A DNA stretch of 64,000 bases from Paenibacillus sp. FSL K6-3182 (GTDB lineage: Bacteria > Bacillota > Bacilli > Paenibacillales > Paenibacillaceae): contig NZ_CP150265.1 in the NCBI RefSeq assembly GCF_037976325.1, positions 6,675,001 through 6,739,000 on the forward strand. Reading direction: 5' to 3'. Under the pieces are notes generated by a model. The model had not been told where the DNA came from, did not search any database, and saw only the letters and a program-made list of their open reading frames with translations. Positions 17,937 through 25,416 of this stretch are shown piece by piece. Position numbers and translations under genes: made by a program. The stretch's first letter is position 1. Each line of letters opens with the position of its first letter.

Positions 17937-19001
17937 ATGGATATCATTGAAATTGTTACTGATTTAATTGATGAGGATACCGATCAACCGAGGTACCAGT
18001 TTGACGAAGAAGCGCTGCAAGAATTAATGAGAAGCATCGAAGAAATAGGCCTGCTCTCACCGATTAAAGTAAGAACGACAAGCAACGGACGTTATAAAAT
18101 TATTTATGGGAACCGCCGCTATAAGGCGAGTAAAATGCTCGGACGGCCAACGATTCCTTGTATCGTCTCAACCGTAACAGACGAGATGGAAATATACTTG
18201 GAACAAATAGCAGAAAATTTGACGCGCGAAGGCTTCTCTCCGATTGAAGAGGCCGAGGCGTTCAATAAGCTGTTGAACGATTCAAAGTTTAAGAGCTCCA
18301 CCAAATTTTTGTCCGGCAAGCTGGGCAAGCCTGAATCGTATATCAAAAACAAATGTGAACTGCTGAAGTTTGGCAATGCCGTAAAGAAGCTGATCGTTGG
18401 CGGCACTGAGATTAGGAAGGATAAGCTAACCGAGGATCAACTGCTCCCCCTAAAGGATCTGCCGATCGAGCATCGCGATCCACTTGCGCTGATTGCAGCG
18501 AGAGATGAACTGCCAGTAAGCGACGTAAAAAAAATTGCCAAGCTGTTCAAAGATAAAACGATCTCTGACAGCACGAAGGACAAGCTGCTATTTAAATCAG
18601 GCGCTGGACTCATCGAAACCTGGTCAACTCATGAGCAGAACAAAGCGGAGCGCGCCAAGCCTGCACCTGTTACCGAGCCCAAAGCAGCTGCTTCGAAAGT
18701 AGAGAAGCAAATCAAACAAGAACAAGCTGATTCTGAACCAGCTCCAAAGACTAACCAACCATCAGCTTCAGCTGCGTCCATTGAGCTTGCTCTTCATGAG
18801 CTGACTGCAGCCCTTCCTTCTCACTTGACTTTGTCTTCGGATATTCTTCAATCCATTGAAGCGATTCGAGCGAGCGGGCAAGTTGATTTCATTCAAGGAG
18901 TCAGCGCGCTGATCGACCAATTAGAAAAACATTTGGCAGAATGGAAAGCAGTCCAAGAGCTTGCAAGCGCCAAGCTGCAGGCTGTTGCCACAGCGGATTA
19001 A
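17937..19001 (+). CDS. Orphan ParB/Spo0J-like nuclease-fold DNA-binding protein
   Basis: The protein of 354 residues has a ParB N-terminal domain (TDQPRYQFDEEALQELMRSIEEIGLLSPIKVR, then GRYKIIYGNRRYKASKMLG). A helix-turn-helix middle region follows (ENLTREGFSPIEEAEAFNKLL, LGKPESYIKNKCELL), then an Ala/Pro/Glu/Lys-rich linker and a short helical C-terminus. The family's GERR nucleotide-contact motif reads GNRR here. No parA or oriC context is present, so a role in chromosome segregation is doubtful; a regulator or nucleoid-occlusion-like role is possible. I chose the ATG at 17937 because AAGGAG lies 6 bases upstream; an ATG at 17901 has no such signal. Confidence 0.8.
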   Translation: MDIIEIVTDLIDEDTDQPRYQFDEEALQELMRSIEEIGLLSPIKVRTTSNGRYKIIYGNRRYKASKMLGRPTIPCIVSTVTDEMEIYLEQIAENLTREGFSPIEEAEAFNKLLNDSKFKSSTKFLSGKLGKPESYIKNKCELLKFGNAVKKLIVGGTEIRKDKLTEDQLLPLKDLPIEHRDPLALIAARDELPVSDVKKIAKLFKDKTISDSTKDKLLFKSGAGLIETWSTHEQNKAERAKPAPVTEPKAAASKVEKQIKQEQADSEPAPKTNQPSASAASIELALHELTAALPSHLTLSSDILQSIEAIRASGQVDFIQGVSALIDQLEKHLAEWKAVQELASAKLQAVATAD

Positions 19002-19029
19002 ACAACCTACGCGTCCTATGTAAATCAAA

Positions 19030-19066
19030 GAACCAGACAAACGCTACAAGCGTGTTCGTCTGGTTC
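19030..19066. terminator. Bidirectional intrinsic terminator
   Basis: GAACCAGAC pairs with GTCTGGTTC, and the inner AAACGCT/AGCGTGTT can extend the stem. CTTTC follows on the plus strand and CTTTGATTT on the minus strand. It lies between the convergent ParB-like and PaiB-like genes. Confidence 0.75.
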
Positions 19067-19096
19067 TTTCATTGTCTTTTTTATTTATTTCATGCG

Positions 19097-19717
19097 CTAC
19101 AAAGATGATCTCTTCACATTATCCTTCATCAGCTTTGCAATCTGCTTCGATTGAACATCCTTCTGTAATTCCAGCGCATCGATGACTCGTTCTTGTCTTT
19201 CTTTGGAATGATTTTGGCTCAGCTTCCATTTGCCTTCTATTTTTGAAATATGAATTTTAAATCCAACAATGCCTTTGGATAAATTGTTAATGTACGTTGG
19301 GTCAGCTTGGCTCATGCTCCACGGGTTTGGCATGCTTGATTCATAATGGCTAACCGATTGATCTACGATTTTGAGCAGCTCCGCATGATCTTCAATGAGC
19401 TCGACATGACCATACACATGAACAGCGGTATAATTCCAAGTCGGCACGGAATTTGGCGTTTCGTACCAAGAGGATGAAATGTACGAATGAGCTCCAGTGA
19501 AAACAACGAGTACTTCCCCTTTTAAGCTTGCCCAATGCGGATTTGCTTTTGCCATATGTCCATACAAATAACCTTCGCTTTCATCTAACAGCAAGGGGAG
19601 ATGCGTTGCACAGGGCTTACCTTCATGTTGTGAAAATAATATAGCAAAGCTATTCTGCTCCATCAGAGCGTATAATGTCTCTTTATCCGTCACTTCAAAC
19701 GATTGAGGTATGTACAT
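19097..19717 (-). CDS. PaiB family FMN-binding negative transcriptional regulator
   Basis: The 206-residue protein fits the PaiB family: MYIPQSFEVTD at the start, LPLLLDESEGYLYGHMAKANPHW, VVFTGAHSYISSSWYETPNSVPTWNYTAVHVYG and the C-terminal WKLSQNHSKERQERVI. The family has a flavin-reductase-like split-barrel fold that binds FMN. In Bacillus subtilis PaiB represses sporulation and protease genes, although the DNA-binding role is poorly defined. AGGAG lies 7 bases before the ATG at 19717, which is preferred to the ATG at 19735. It is probably a single gene. Confidence 0.88.
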   Translation of the reverse strand: MYIPQSFEVTDKETLYALMEQNSFAILFSQHEGKPCATHLPLLLDESEGYLYGHMAKANPHWASLKGEVLVVFTGAHSYISSSWYETPNSVPTWNYTAVHVYGHVELIEDHAELLKIVDQSVSHYESSMPNPWSMSQADPTYINNLSKGIVGFKIHISKIEGKWKLSQNHSKERQERVIDALELQKDVQSKQIAKLMKDNVKRSSL

Positions 19718-19824
19718 GAAATATCTCCTCTGCATTATGATTATTCAAACTATAGCACAAATCAATTTCCGCTATAAGAAATAAAAATAAGGAGCAATTA
19801 TGCTTTTCCTCAAATAGGCAAATG

Positions 19825-19848
19825 AAAAACGACTGCCGAAGCAGCCGC
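19825..19848 (-). terminator. Intrinsic terminator of the polyketide operon
   Basis: On the minus strand CGGCTGC and GCAGTCG form a 7-base-pair stem (one G-T pair) around a TTCG tetraloop, followed by TTTTT. It lies 17 bases after the MMPL transporter stop codon. Confidence 0.8.
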
Positions 19849-19864
19849 AATATACATACGATTT

Positions 19865-22018
19865 CTATTGCTTCAACCAGCTCGGAGCCCACCAGTTCCA
19901 TTTTCCAAGCATGAGCATTAAGGAAGGCGCCAGCACCATTCTAACGATTGTTGCATCAATAAATATGGCCGTCGCGATGCCGATGCCGAGCTGCTTTACG
20001 CCAACTACTTCGCCAAATGCAAAGGGTGCGGTGACGGAGATCATGATAGCTGCAGCCGCGGTTATCACATGACTGACGGAGGAAAGCCCCTTTCGTACAG
20101 CCTGCTTATTACTGCGCGTATGATGAAATTCCTCGCTTATGCGCGAGATGAGAAAAACGCCGTAATCCATACTAATTCCAAATACCAATCCAAAAATAAA
20201 TACCGGAATCATAATGGCAATGCTGCTCGGCTCAATCCCCAATCGGCCATCCATGAAGATCCATGACAGAATACCAAAGGATGCTCCTATGCTCAGAAGA
20301 TTGAGGAGTATCGTTTTGAGAGCAATGAGGACGGAACGAAAGGCAACAAGAAGCACGATGAAATTCGTAACAAATAGAAAGAGCATCACATAAGCCAAGC
20401 TTCCAAAAACATGATCGAATACTTCCTGCTCATACTTTGCCTCTCCACCAAGCGAGAAGAATATTTTTGATGCTTCCCCTCTACGCTCCCACTCCCTCAG
20501 CCAATTCATCGTCTCGCGAGAGGATGGTTCGCCCGCTATCGTCACTTGCAGCAGCATTTGATTATTTTTCAGAAATGGCTGGAGCGCCGGCTGGAATTTC
20601 TTATTTTGCAGTGGCCGCTGCATGATTGTCGTCAAATACTCGGGTGACAAATTAAGCCTAGAGAATACCGAATCCACCCTCAAGACGCTCGGATCTTGCT
20701 CCAAGCGCTTCGTCAGCTCATAGGCGTTCATCCAATCCGCTTGCTCCAGAAACAGACTATCTCCGCGAGCAATAACCCAAACTTTTGATGTGGAGGGCAG
20801 CTCAAAAACAGCCTCTGAGGTCTCAGCGGCCAAACGAGATTCATAGTTTTGAGGCAATGAAGCCTCATCTGGAACAGCAGTCTCCATTCTACTAAGGGGC
20901 AACAAACTTAGGATAAGCACGCCCCCTGCCAGCATCCCCATCATCATTGGCCGTTTCATTACCAAACGAGCAAGCCCATCCCATACAGATGAACGACTGG
21001 TACCAATCGGGCGCGTTTTTTTCGTTTGCATTGAAGGCACGCAAATCGCAAGCAGTGCAGGCAGCAGCGTAAACGCGAGCAGCAGCGATACGGCCACTAC
21101 TGTCATCGCTCCAAGCGCAATGGACGAGAACATGGGCAGCGGAATCCAGATAAAGCTCAGCAAACCTAAGAAGACACAAGCTGCCGATACAAAAACAGCT
21201 CTGCCAGCTGTCTTCATCGTTGCAGCAAGCGCCTGGATAGGCTGCTTGTGCCCTCCGAGTTCCTCGCGAAATCGGCTAACGAGCATAAGTGCAAAGTCGA
21301 TGCTTAGGGCAAGTCCCACCATCGGAATCACATTCAGAACAAAATTGGACAGCGGCAATTTGGTGCCTATTCCATATACAATTCCCATAGCAATCGTCAC
21401 TCCCGTTATACCAATAACGATGGGGAGCAGCGCAATAATGATTTTACGGAAAACGAGCCACAAGATCAGAAAAGCAAGCGGTATGCCGATCAGCTCTGCT
21501 TTTGCTAAATCTGCATGACTAGCCTCATTTACATCACCTTGAATAACTGATTTGCCTGTCACTTTTATCGAAATACCGCTGTGGACGGGCAAAAGTTGAT
21601 TTAACTGCTTCAGCGTATCCTCCATCCGATAAGGTGGAGCGTCGAATGAAAGCAGCGCGTACGCGTAGTTCCCATTCTGCAGCTCCTGCCGCTCAAGCGG
21701 AGAAATGATATTAGTCAGACCCTGAGTCCCGCTCACCTGCTGAAGCGTCTGTTCAATAAAAGCACGAAATCGCGACTTCGATAAGTTGTCCGTTTTCTCG
21801 AATAGCAGCATGATCGGTGCTTCTGACAGATTAAAATCGGATGCGAGCACCTGCTGCACCTTTGCATAACTTCCCTTTTGCGGATACAAGCCATGGTCTT
21901 GTACGACGGAATCAAGCCTAAGCGCATGACTGCCAACTAAGATAAGTGCAATTGACCATAAGAAAATACACACTCGCGGAAAGCGAAAGGATAGGAGTGC
22001 TAGGCTATTCATCCCCAT
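19865..22018 (-). CDS. MMPL family RND-type exporter
   Basis: The 717-residue protein has the two-fold repeated MMPL layout: one membrane helix, a large extracytoplasmic loop, and a bundle of helices containing the acidic motif (SIDFALMLVSRFREE). The same is then repeated with SMDYGVFLISRISEE. MMPL proteins export lipids and lipid-like compounds, often powered by the proton gradient. It is the last gene of the type III polyketide operon, 54 bases after the FAD enzyme gene, with GGAGGTG 7 bases before the ATG. I infer that it exports or inserts the phenolic-lipid product of this operon. Confidence 0.88.
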   Translation of the reverse strand: MGMNSLALLSFRFPRVCIFLWSIALILVGSHALRLDSVVQDHGLYPQKGSYAKVQQVLASDFNLSEAPIMLLFEKTDNLSKSRFRAFIEQTLQQVSGTQGLTNIISPLERQELQNGNYAYALLSFDAPPYRMEDTLKQLNQLLPVHSGISIKVTGKSVIQGDVNEASHADLAKAELIGIPLAFLILWLVFRKIIIALLPIVIGITGVTIAMGIVYGIGTKLPLSNFVLNVIPMVGLALSIDFALMLVSRFREELGGHKQPIQALAATMKTAGRAVFVSAACVFLGLLSFIWIPLPMFSSIALGAMTVVAVSLLLAFTLLPALLAICVPSMQTKKTRPIGTSRSSVWDGLARLVMKRPMMMGMLAGGVLILSLLPLSRMETAVPDEASLPQNYESRLAAETSEAVFELPSTSKVWVIARGDSLFLEQADWMNAYELTKRLEQDPSVLRVDSVFSRLNLSPEYLTTIMQRPLQNKKFQPALQPFLKNNQMLLQVTIAGEPSSRETMNWLREWERRGEASKIFFSLGGEAKYEQEVFDHVFGSLAYVMLFLFVTNFIVLLVAFRSVLIALKTILLNLLSIGASFGILSWIFMDGRLGIEPSSIAIMIPVFIFGLVFGISMDYGVFLISRISEEFHHTRSNKQAVRKGLSSVSHVITAAAAIMISVTAPFAFGEVVGVKQLGIGIATAIFIDATIVRMVLAPSLMLMLGKWNWWAPSWLKQ

Positions 22019-22072
22019 GAATATGCACCTCCAAAGTCAGTCACATCCGCACGCTGCTCATTGGCTTCGCCT

Positions 22073-23218
22073 TTACATCCGGAATGGCTTTAATCTCGTC
22101 GCCCGGACGAGCCCCTGTGCAAGTGGAGGCGCTATTCGCGCTGCGTTTGGCAACCAGCTAGAAACGGTCGGCATATGAAATAACCATTGCAGGAAGCTTC
22201 CCCATCGCAGCGGCCCCTCAAATTCACGTTTAATTGCCCTCGTATACGCATGCTGCCAATCAGCCATAGTAAGACTTCCCTTTAAATAGCTGTCAGCAAG
22301 CGGAGCACAAAGAGCAGCGGAGCGAAGTGCCATGGACATTCCATCTCCACAAAGCGGAGGAATCATCGCACCTGCATCGCCAAGAAGAGGAAGCTGATTC
22401 CATGCGAGCGGCTTATGGTTCAAATGAACAGGCGCAACTGCTGCCTGCGTTCCTTGAACAGGCACCCCAAGCACTAGCTTCTCATGCAGCCTCGGATTTC
22501 GCCTTGCAGCGGCGTTCATGATCCCCAGTATCGTCTTTCCTGCATCTGCAAAGCTATCGCGAGCGAGCAGCGCCGAAGCATTCACAAGCCCGTCTTCTAC
22601 CGGGCATAATCCTAAGTAACCGCCGCGGAAGAAATACAGCTCAACAACCGGCTCTATAGCTATGCCGCGAAAATGGGATTTCACGCCCATGTACGAGGGC
22701 TTTGCCGTCTGATGTTGCTTATAACCCGGTAATCCTGCATGCTTATTTGCTCCCCAAGCGGCGATGACAGTACGAGCCTCAACCGAACTGAATTTACCGT
22801 TTTGTTTTGTTTCAATGGAATAGCCAAAATCAGTAGCCTTCACTCCCGTCACTGTCGTTCCCGTTTGCAATTTTGCGCCCGCTTGCTGCGCCGCTTGATG
22901 GAGCGCGGCATCAAGCGAATATCGACTGAGACCCCATGCCGCACTTGAAAGCGGAATATTGATCTCAGCGCCATTTTCGAAAATTAAACGTATCCGCTCT
23001 ATCAGGCTTGGTCCCAGCGCTTTAATAGACTCGCTTAAACCAAGCACCTGTAGTGTTCCTTGTGCTTCGGGAGATAGAAACTCTCCACACACCTTATGGC
23101 GCGGAAATGATTGACGATCGAGCAGCAGCGTCTCCCAGCCCTTGTCGGCAAGCGCTTTGGCTAAGCTGCTCCCAGCTATGCCCGCTCCGAGCACAGCTGC
23201 ATCCAGTATACGCGTCAT
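22073..23218 (-). CDS. FAD-dependent oxidoreductase, SrsC-like hydroxylase
   Basis: The protein of 381 residues has the GxGxxG dinucleotide motif at its start (VLGAGIAGSSLAKALADKGW), the geranylgeranyl-reductase-family segment FPRHKVCGEFLSPEA and the FAD ribityl-binding motif LLGDAGAMIPPLCGDGM near residue 280. Relatives hydroxylate or reduce aromatic and isoprenoid lipids. Beside a type III polyketide synthase it resembles SrsC of Streptomyces griseus, which hydroxylates methylated alkylresorcinols to quinols. The ATG at 23218 begins one base after the methyltransferase stop codon, so translation is coupled. An upstream in-frame start at 23272 would overlap the previous gene and is less likely. 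Confidence 0.8.
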   Translation of the reverse strand: MTRILDAAVLGAGIAGSSLAKALADKGWETLLLDRQSFPRHKVCGEFLSPEAQGTLQVLGLSESIKALGPSLIERIRLIFENGAEINIPLSSAAWGLSRYSLDAALHQAAQQAGAKLQTGTTVTGVKATDFGYSIETKQNGKFSSVEARTVIAAWGANKHAGLPGYKQHQTAKPSYMGVKSHFRGIAIEPVVELYFFRGGYLGLCPVEDGLVNASALLARDSFADAGKTILGIMNAAARRNPRLHEKLVLGVPVQGTQAAVAPVHLNHKPLAWNQLPLLGDAGAMIPPLCGDGMSMALRSAALCAPLADSYLKGSLTMADWQHAYTRAIKREFEGPLRWGSFLQWLFHMPTVSSWLPNAARIAPPLAQGLVRATRLKPFRM

Positions 23219-23219
23219 T

Positions 23220-23954
23220 TTATTCAGCTCCGTCAAATGGACTGTGATGTGGCTTGCTAATAATGACCGCATATCGGAACAAAGGTCTCCAGCTGTAGCT
23301 GATAGAACCGTTGTTCAGTTTTTGGCCAAGAAGCTTCCAATCTTTTGCGCGAAAGCCCTTTGCCACCGACAATGGACCGTCATGCAAAATGTATCGATTA
23401 GTGGAAATGATCCGAGTTGTCAGCCATACCGCTGCCCATGCGATCCAGTGACGGTGGATGTCATTAATAACCACGCCAAGCCGTGCTGCCTTGAGCATAC
23501 TTGCAGCTGCATGCGGCAGCTCCTCCTCGGAGAAATGATGCAAAAACTGCGTCCCCGTTACGATATCCGCACAGCCATCCGCCAAATCAAACAAATCGCC
23601 TTGCTTAACCTGAACTCTTGGCTCCTTCTTAAAAAACCGCCTAGCTTCCTCGCAAGCCTCTTCCGTTATATCCACTAGCTGAATAAAAAGGTCAATCCCC
23701 CGTCTATCAGCCCACTTTAGCAGCCCAAGGTTCACATCGCCTGAGCCCGCTCCAACATCAAGAATGGTCAGGCTTCTCGGCTTATTCGCTTGCTCCCATA
23801 GTCGTTCAACGCCGTAAATCGTCGGTGCGGCTGCAACAAAAATACGGTTCAGTTGACGAAGCTGGCGCAAAGCCTCGTGCAGCTCAGCCCCGCCAATTGA
23901 AAAATCATCCATAAGCTCAGCAGCTGCAGCTCGATGACGCAAGCTTCTAGACAT
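23220..23954 (-). CDS. SAM-dependent methyltransferase, SrsB-like
   Basis: The 244-residue protein has the class I methyltransferase motifs ILDVGAGSGDVNLGLLKWA (near residue 64), LVDITEEACEEA, KQGDLFDLADGCADIVTGTQFLHHF and the family's VVINDIHRHWIAW segment. Its start overlaps the polyketide synthase end by 8 bases, so the proteins are coupled and likely act in sequence. By position it is the counterpart of SrsB, which methylates alkylresorcinols. The acceptor is inferred from the operon, not from the sequence. Confidence 0.82.
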   Translation of the reverse strand: MSRSLRHRAAAAELMDDFSIGGAELHEALRQLRQLNRIFVAAAPTIYGVERLWEQANKPRSLTILDVGAGSGDVNLGLLKWADRRGIDLFIQLVDITEEACEEARRFFKKEPRVQVKQGDLFDLADGCADIVTGTQFLHHFSEEELPHAAASMLKAARLGVVINDIHRHWIAWAAVWLTTRIISTNRYILHDGPLSVAKGFRAKDWKLLGQKLNNGSISYSWRPLFRYAVIISKPHHSPFDGAE

Positions 23955-25101
23955 ATGCCTCGTCCGCCATTTGCTCTTGATCCCCCGTTAGTACAGCGGG
24001 AACATAAGCAATTTTAATCATCTCAGCGGTTAAGCCCGGGCCAAATGCGAGTGCAATGCCGCCTGCTCGCTCCGAGGCTGTTTCTTGAAGATGCGATCTC
24101 ATGGCGTTCAGCACAAACAAAATCGTAGCGGAGGAGACATTGCCATAATCGCGCAGCACGCCTAAGCTATGTGAGGTTTGCTCATCCGTAAGCTCGAACT
24201 TATTTTGCAAAATATCGATAATTCCTTTGCCGCCTGGGTGGATTGCCCATAAATCCAGCATTTCATCCCCGCATAATTGCTTTACTTCCGCAGGTATAAA
24301 TTCGCCGATCAGCTTCGGAATATGTGGGGATAGGTATAGGTCAAAGCCGTGGTTGCCAACCTCCCACACCATTTCCTCTGCGCATTCAGGCAGCAGAACC
24401 GAACGTTCTTCGCCTAGCTCAAAAATAGGCCTGTGATGCGGCTTGCCCGCACCAATGACGCAGGCTGATGCTCCGTCCCCGAAAAATGAAGCGGCAAATA
24501 ACGATTCCTTATCGCCAGATGGCTGAATATGCAGCGTGCATAACTCGACGCATACAACAAGAACAATTGCGTTACTGTCATTCGATACAATTTGGCGTGA
24601 CAGGCCAATGGCTTTAAGCCCAGCAGCACAGCCGAGAAAATTAAGCGGGATACGGGTTATCGTGGGGGTTAGTCCTAATTGATGAATGATCGCTGCATCC
24701 ATTCCGGGCAAAAACTGGCCGGTACAGCTGACCGTAATGAGATGTGTAATCTCAGCCGCATCAACCTTTCCATCTGCCAAAGCTTGTCTCGCTGCATGAA
24801 GCCCAAGCGGAACGGATTCCCGCTTATATATCCCCATACGTTCCGCTGTCGAGGGAGCAGTCTCCGGTGAAGCGCTCGGCAGGTAGCGGCATTCAGCTGC
24901 TTCCGCGAGCAGATTCGGTTCACAAGTATACCTGCTTTGCACGCCGCATTGCTTAAAAATCCTTCTTCCCCAACGGGCGGAATCCGGCTTATCGCTTAAT
25001 GCATCGACTAACCTTCGCGCTGTATCCGCTTGATCAACAAGATGAGGCGGAACCGCCGTACCTATCCCTAATATCGCAATACTCGATTGTGAATGCTTCA
25101 T
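23947..25101 (-). CDS. Type III polyketide synthase
   Basis: The 384-residue protein is a chalcone/stilbene-synthase-fold enzyme. The catalytic triad is visible: cysteine in LNFLGCAAGLKAI (near residue 157), histidine in WAIHPGGKGI (near 286) and asparagine in YGNVSSATILFVL (near 318), with the CoA-site region ending FGPGLTAEMI. Such enzymes extend fatty acyl starters with malonyl-CoA to alkylpyrones or alkylresorcinols. It is the first gene of a four-gene operon with methyltransferase, flavoenzyme and MMPL exporter. GGGTGGG lies 10 bases before the ATG at 25101. A longer frame to 25161 lacks a ribosome binding site and adds residues that are not part of the usual N-terminus. Confidence 0.9.
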   Translation of the reverse strand: MKHSQSSIAILGIGTAVPPHLVDQADTARRLVDALSDKPDSARWGRRIFKQCGVQSRYTCEPNLLAEAAECRYLPSASPETAPSTAERMGIYKRESVPLGLHAARQALADGKVDAAEITHLITVSCTGQFLPGMDAAIIHQLGLTPTITRIPLNFLGCAAGLKAIGLSRQIVSNDSNAIVLVVCVELCTLHIQPSGDKESLFAASFFGDGASACVIGAGKPHHRPIFELGEERSVLLPECAEEMVWEVGNHGFDLYLSPHIPKLIGEFIPAEVKQLCGDEMLDLWAIHPGGKGIIDILQNKFELTDEQTSHSLGVLRDYGNVSSATILFVLNAMRSHLQETASERAGGIALAFGPGLTAEMIKIAYVPAVLTGDQEQMADEAYV

Positions 25102-25308
25102 ATCGTAATTTCCCACCCTCTCCAGACAAGCATAATCGGACAAGTTTTCTGCTTTTAACAAGTCTATTCATTGCTTCTCCTCGATATGCAAGCGAGTATT
25201 ACATCGTTTTCCAACCATTTGTAATAAACTTGAAATATAATTTTCATCTCGTTTTAATGAAAGCCTACTATAATGAAAACAACCCCCTTTTGTAATATAT
25301 ATAATGAA

Positions 25309-25335
25309 GACCCACAGCACCGAATGCTGTGGGTC
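25309..25335. terminator. Hairpin in the leader of the polyketide operon
   Basis: GACCCACAGCA pairs perfectly with TGCTGTGGGTC. The T-rich tail (TCTTTTTG) is on the plus strand, where no gene precedes it, while on the minus strand it lies in the region leading into the polyketide synthase gene without a T tract. It may end an antisense transcript or be a relic. Confidence 0.5.
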
Positions 25336-25369
25336 TCTTTTTGTCTATTTTGGAAAATAGTATTTACCC

Positions 25370-25401
25370 AAAAAGTGCCCAGTCTACAAAGACTGGGCAC
25401 T
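25370..25401 (-). terminator. Intrinsic terminator of the 5'-nucleotidase gene
   Basis: AGTGCCCAGTC and GACTGGGCACT form a perfect 11-base-pair stem around a 6-base loop. On the minus strand TTTTT follows directly, 16 bases after the nucleotidase stop codon. Confidence 0.88.
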
Positions 25402-25416
25402 CAGCAAAATAAAATA

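Noticed and set aside
23473..23678. Plus-strand frame over the methyltransferase gene (part of 23142-23678)
   Set aside because: It is the mirror of a well-supported gene and has Cys/Pro/Arg-rich, unfamiliar content.
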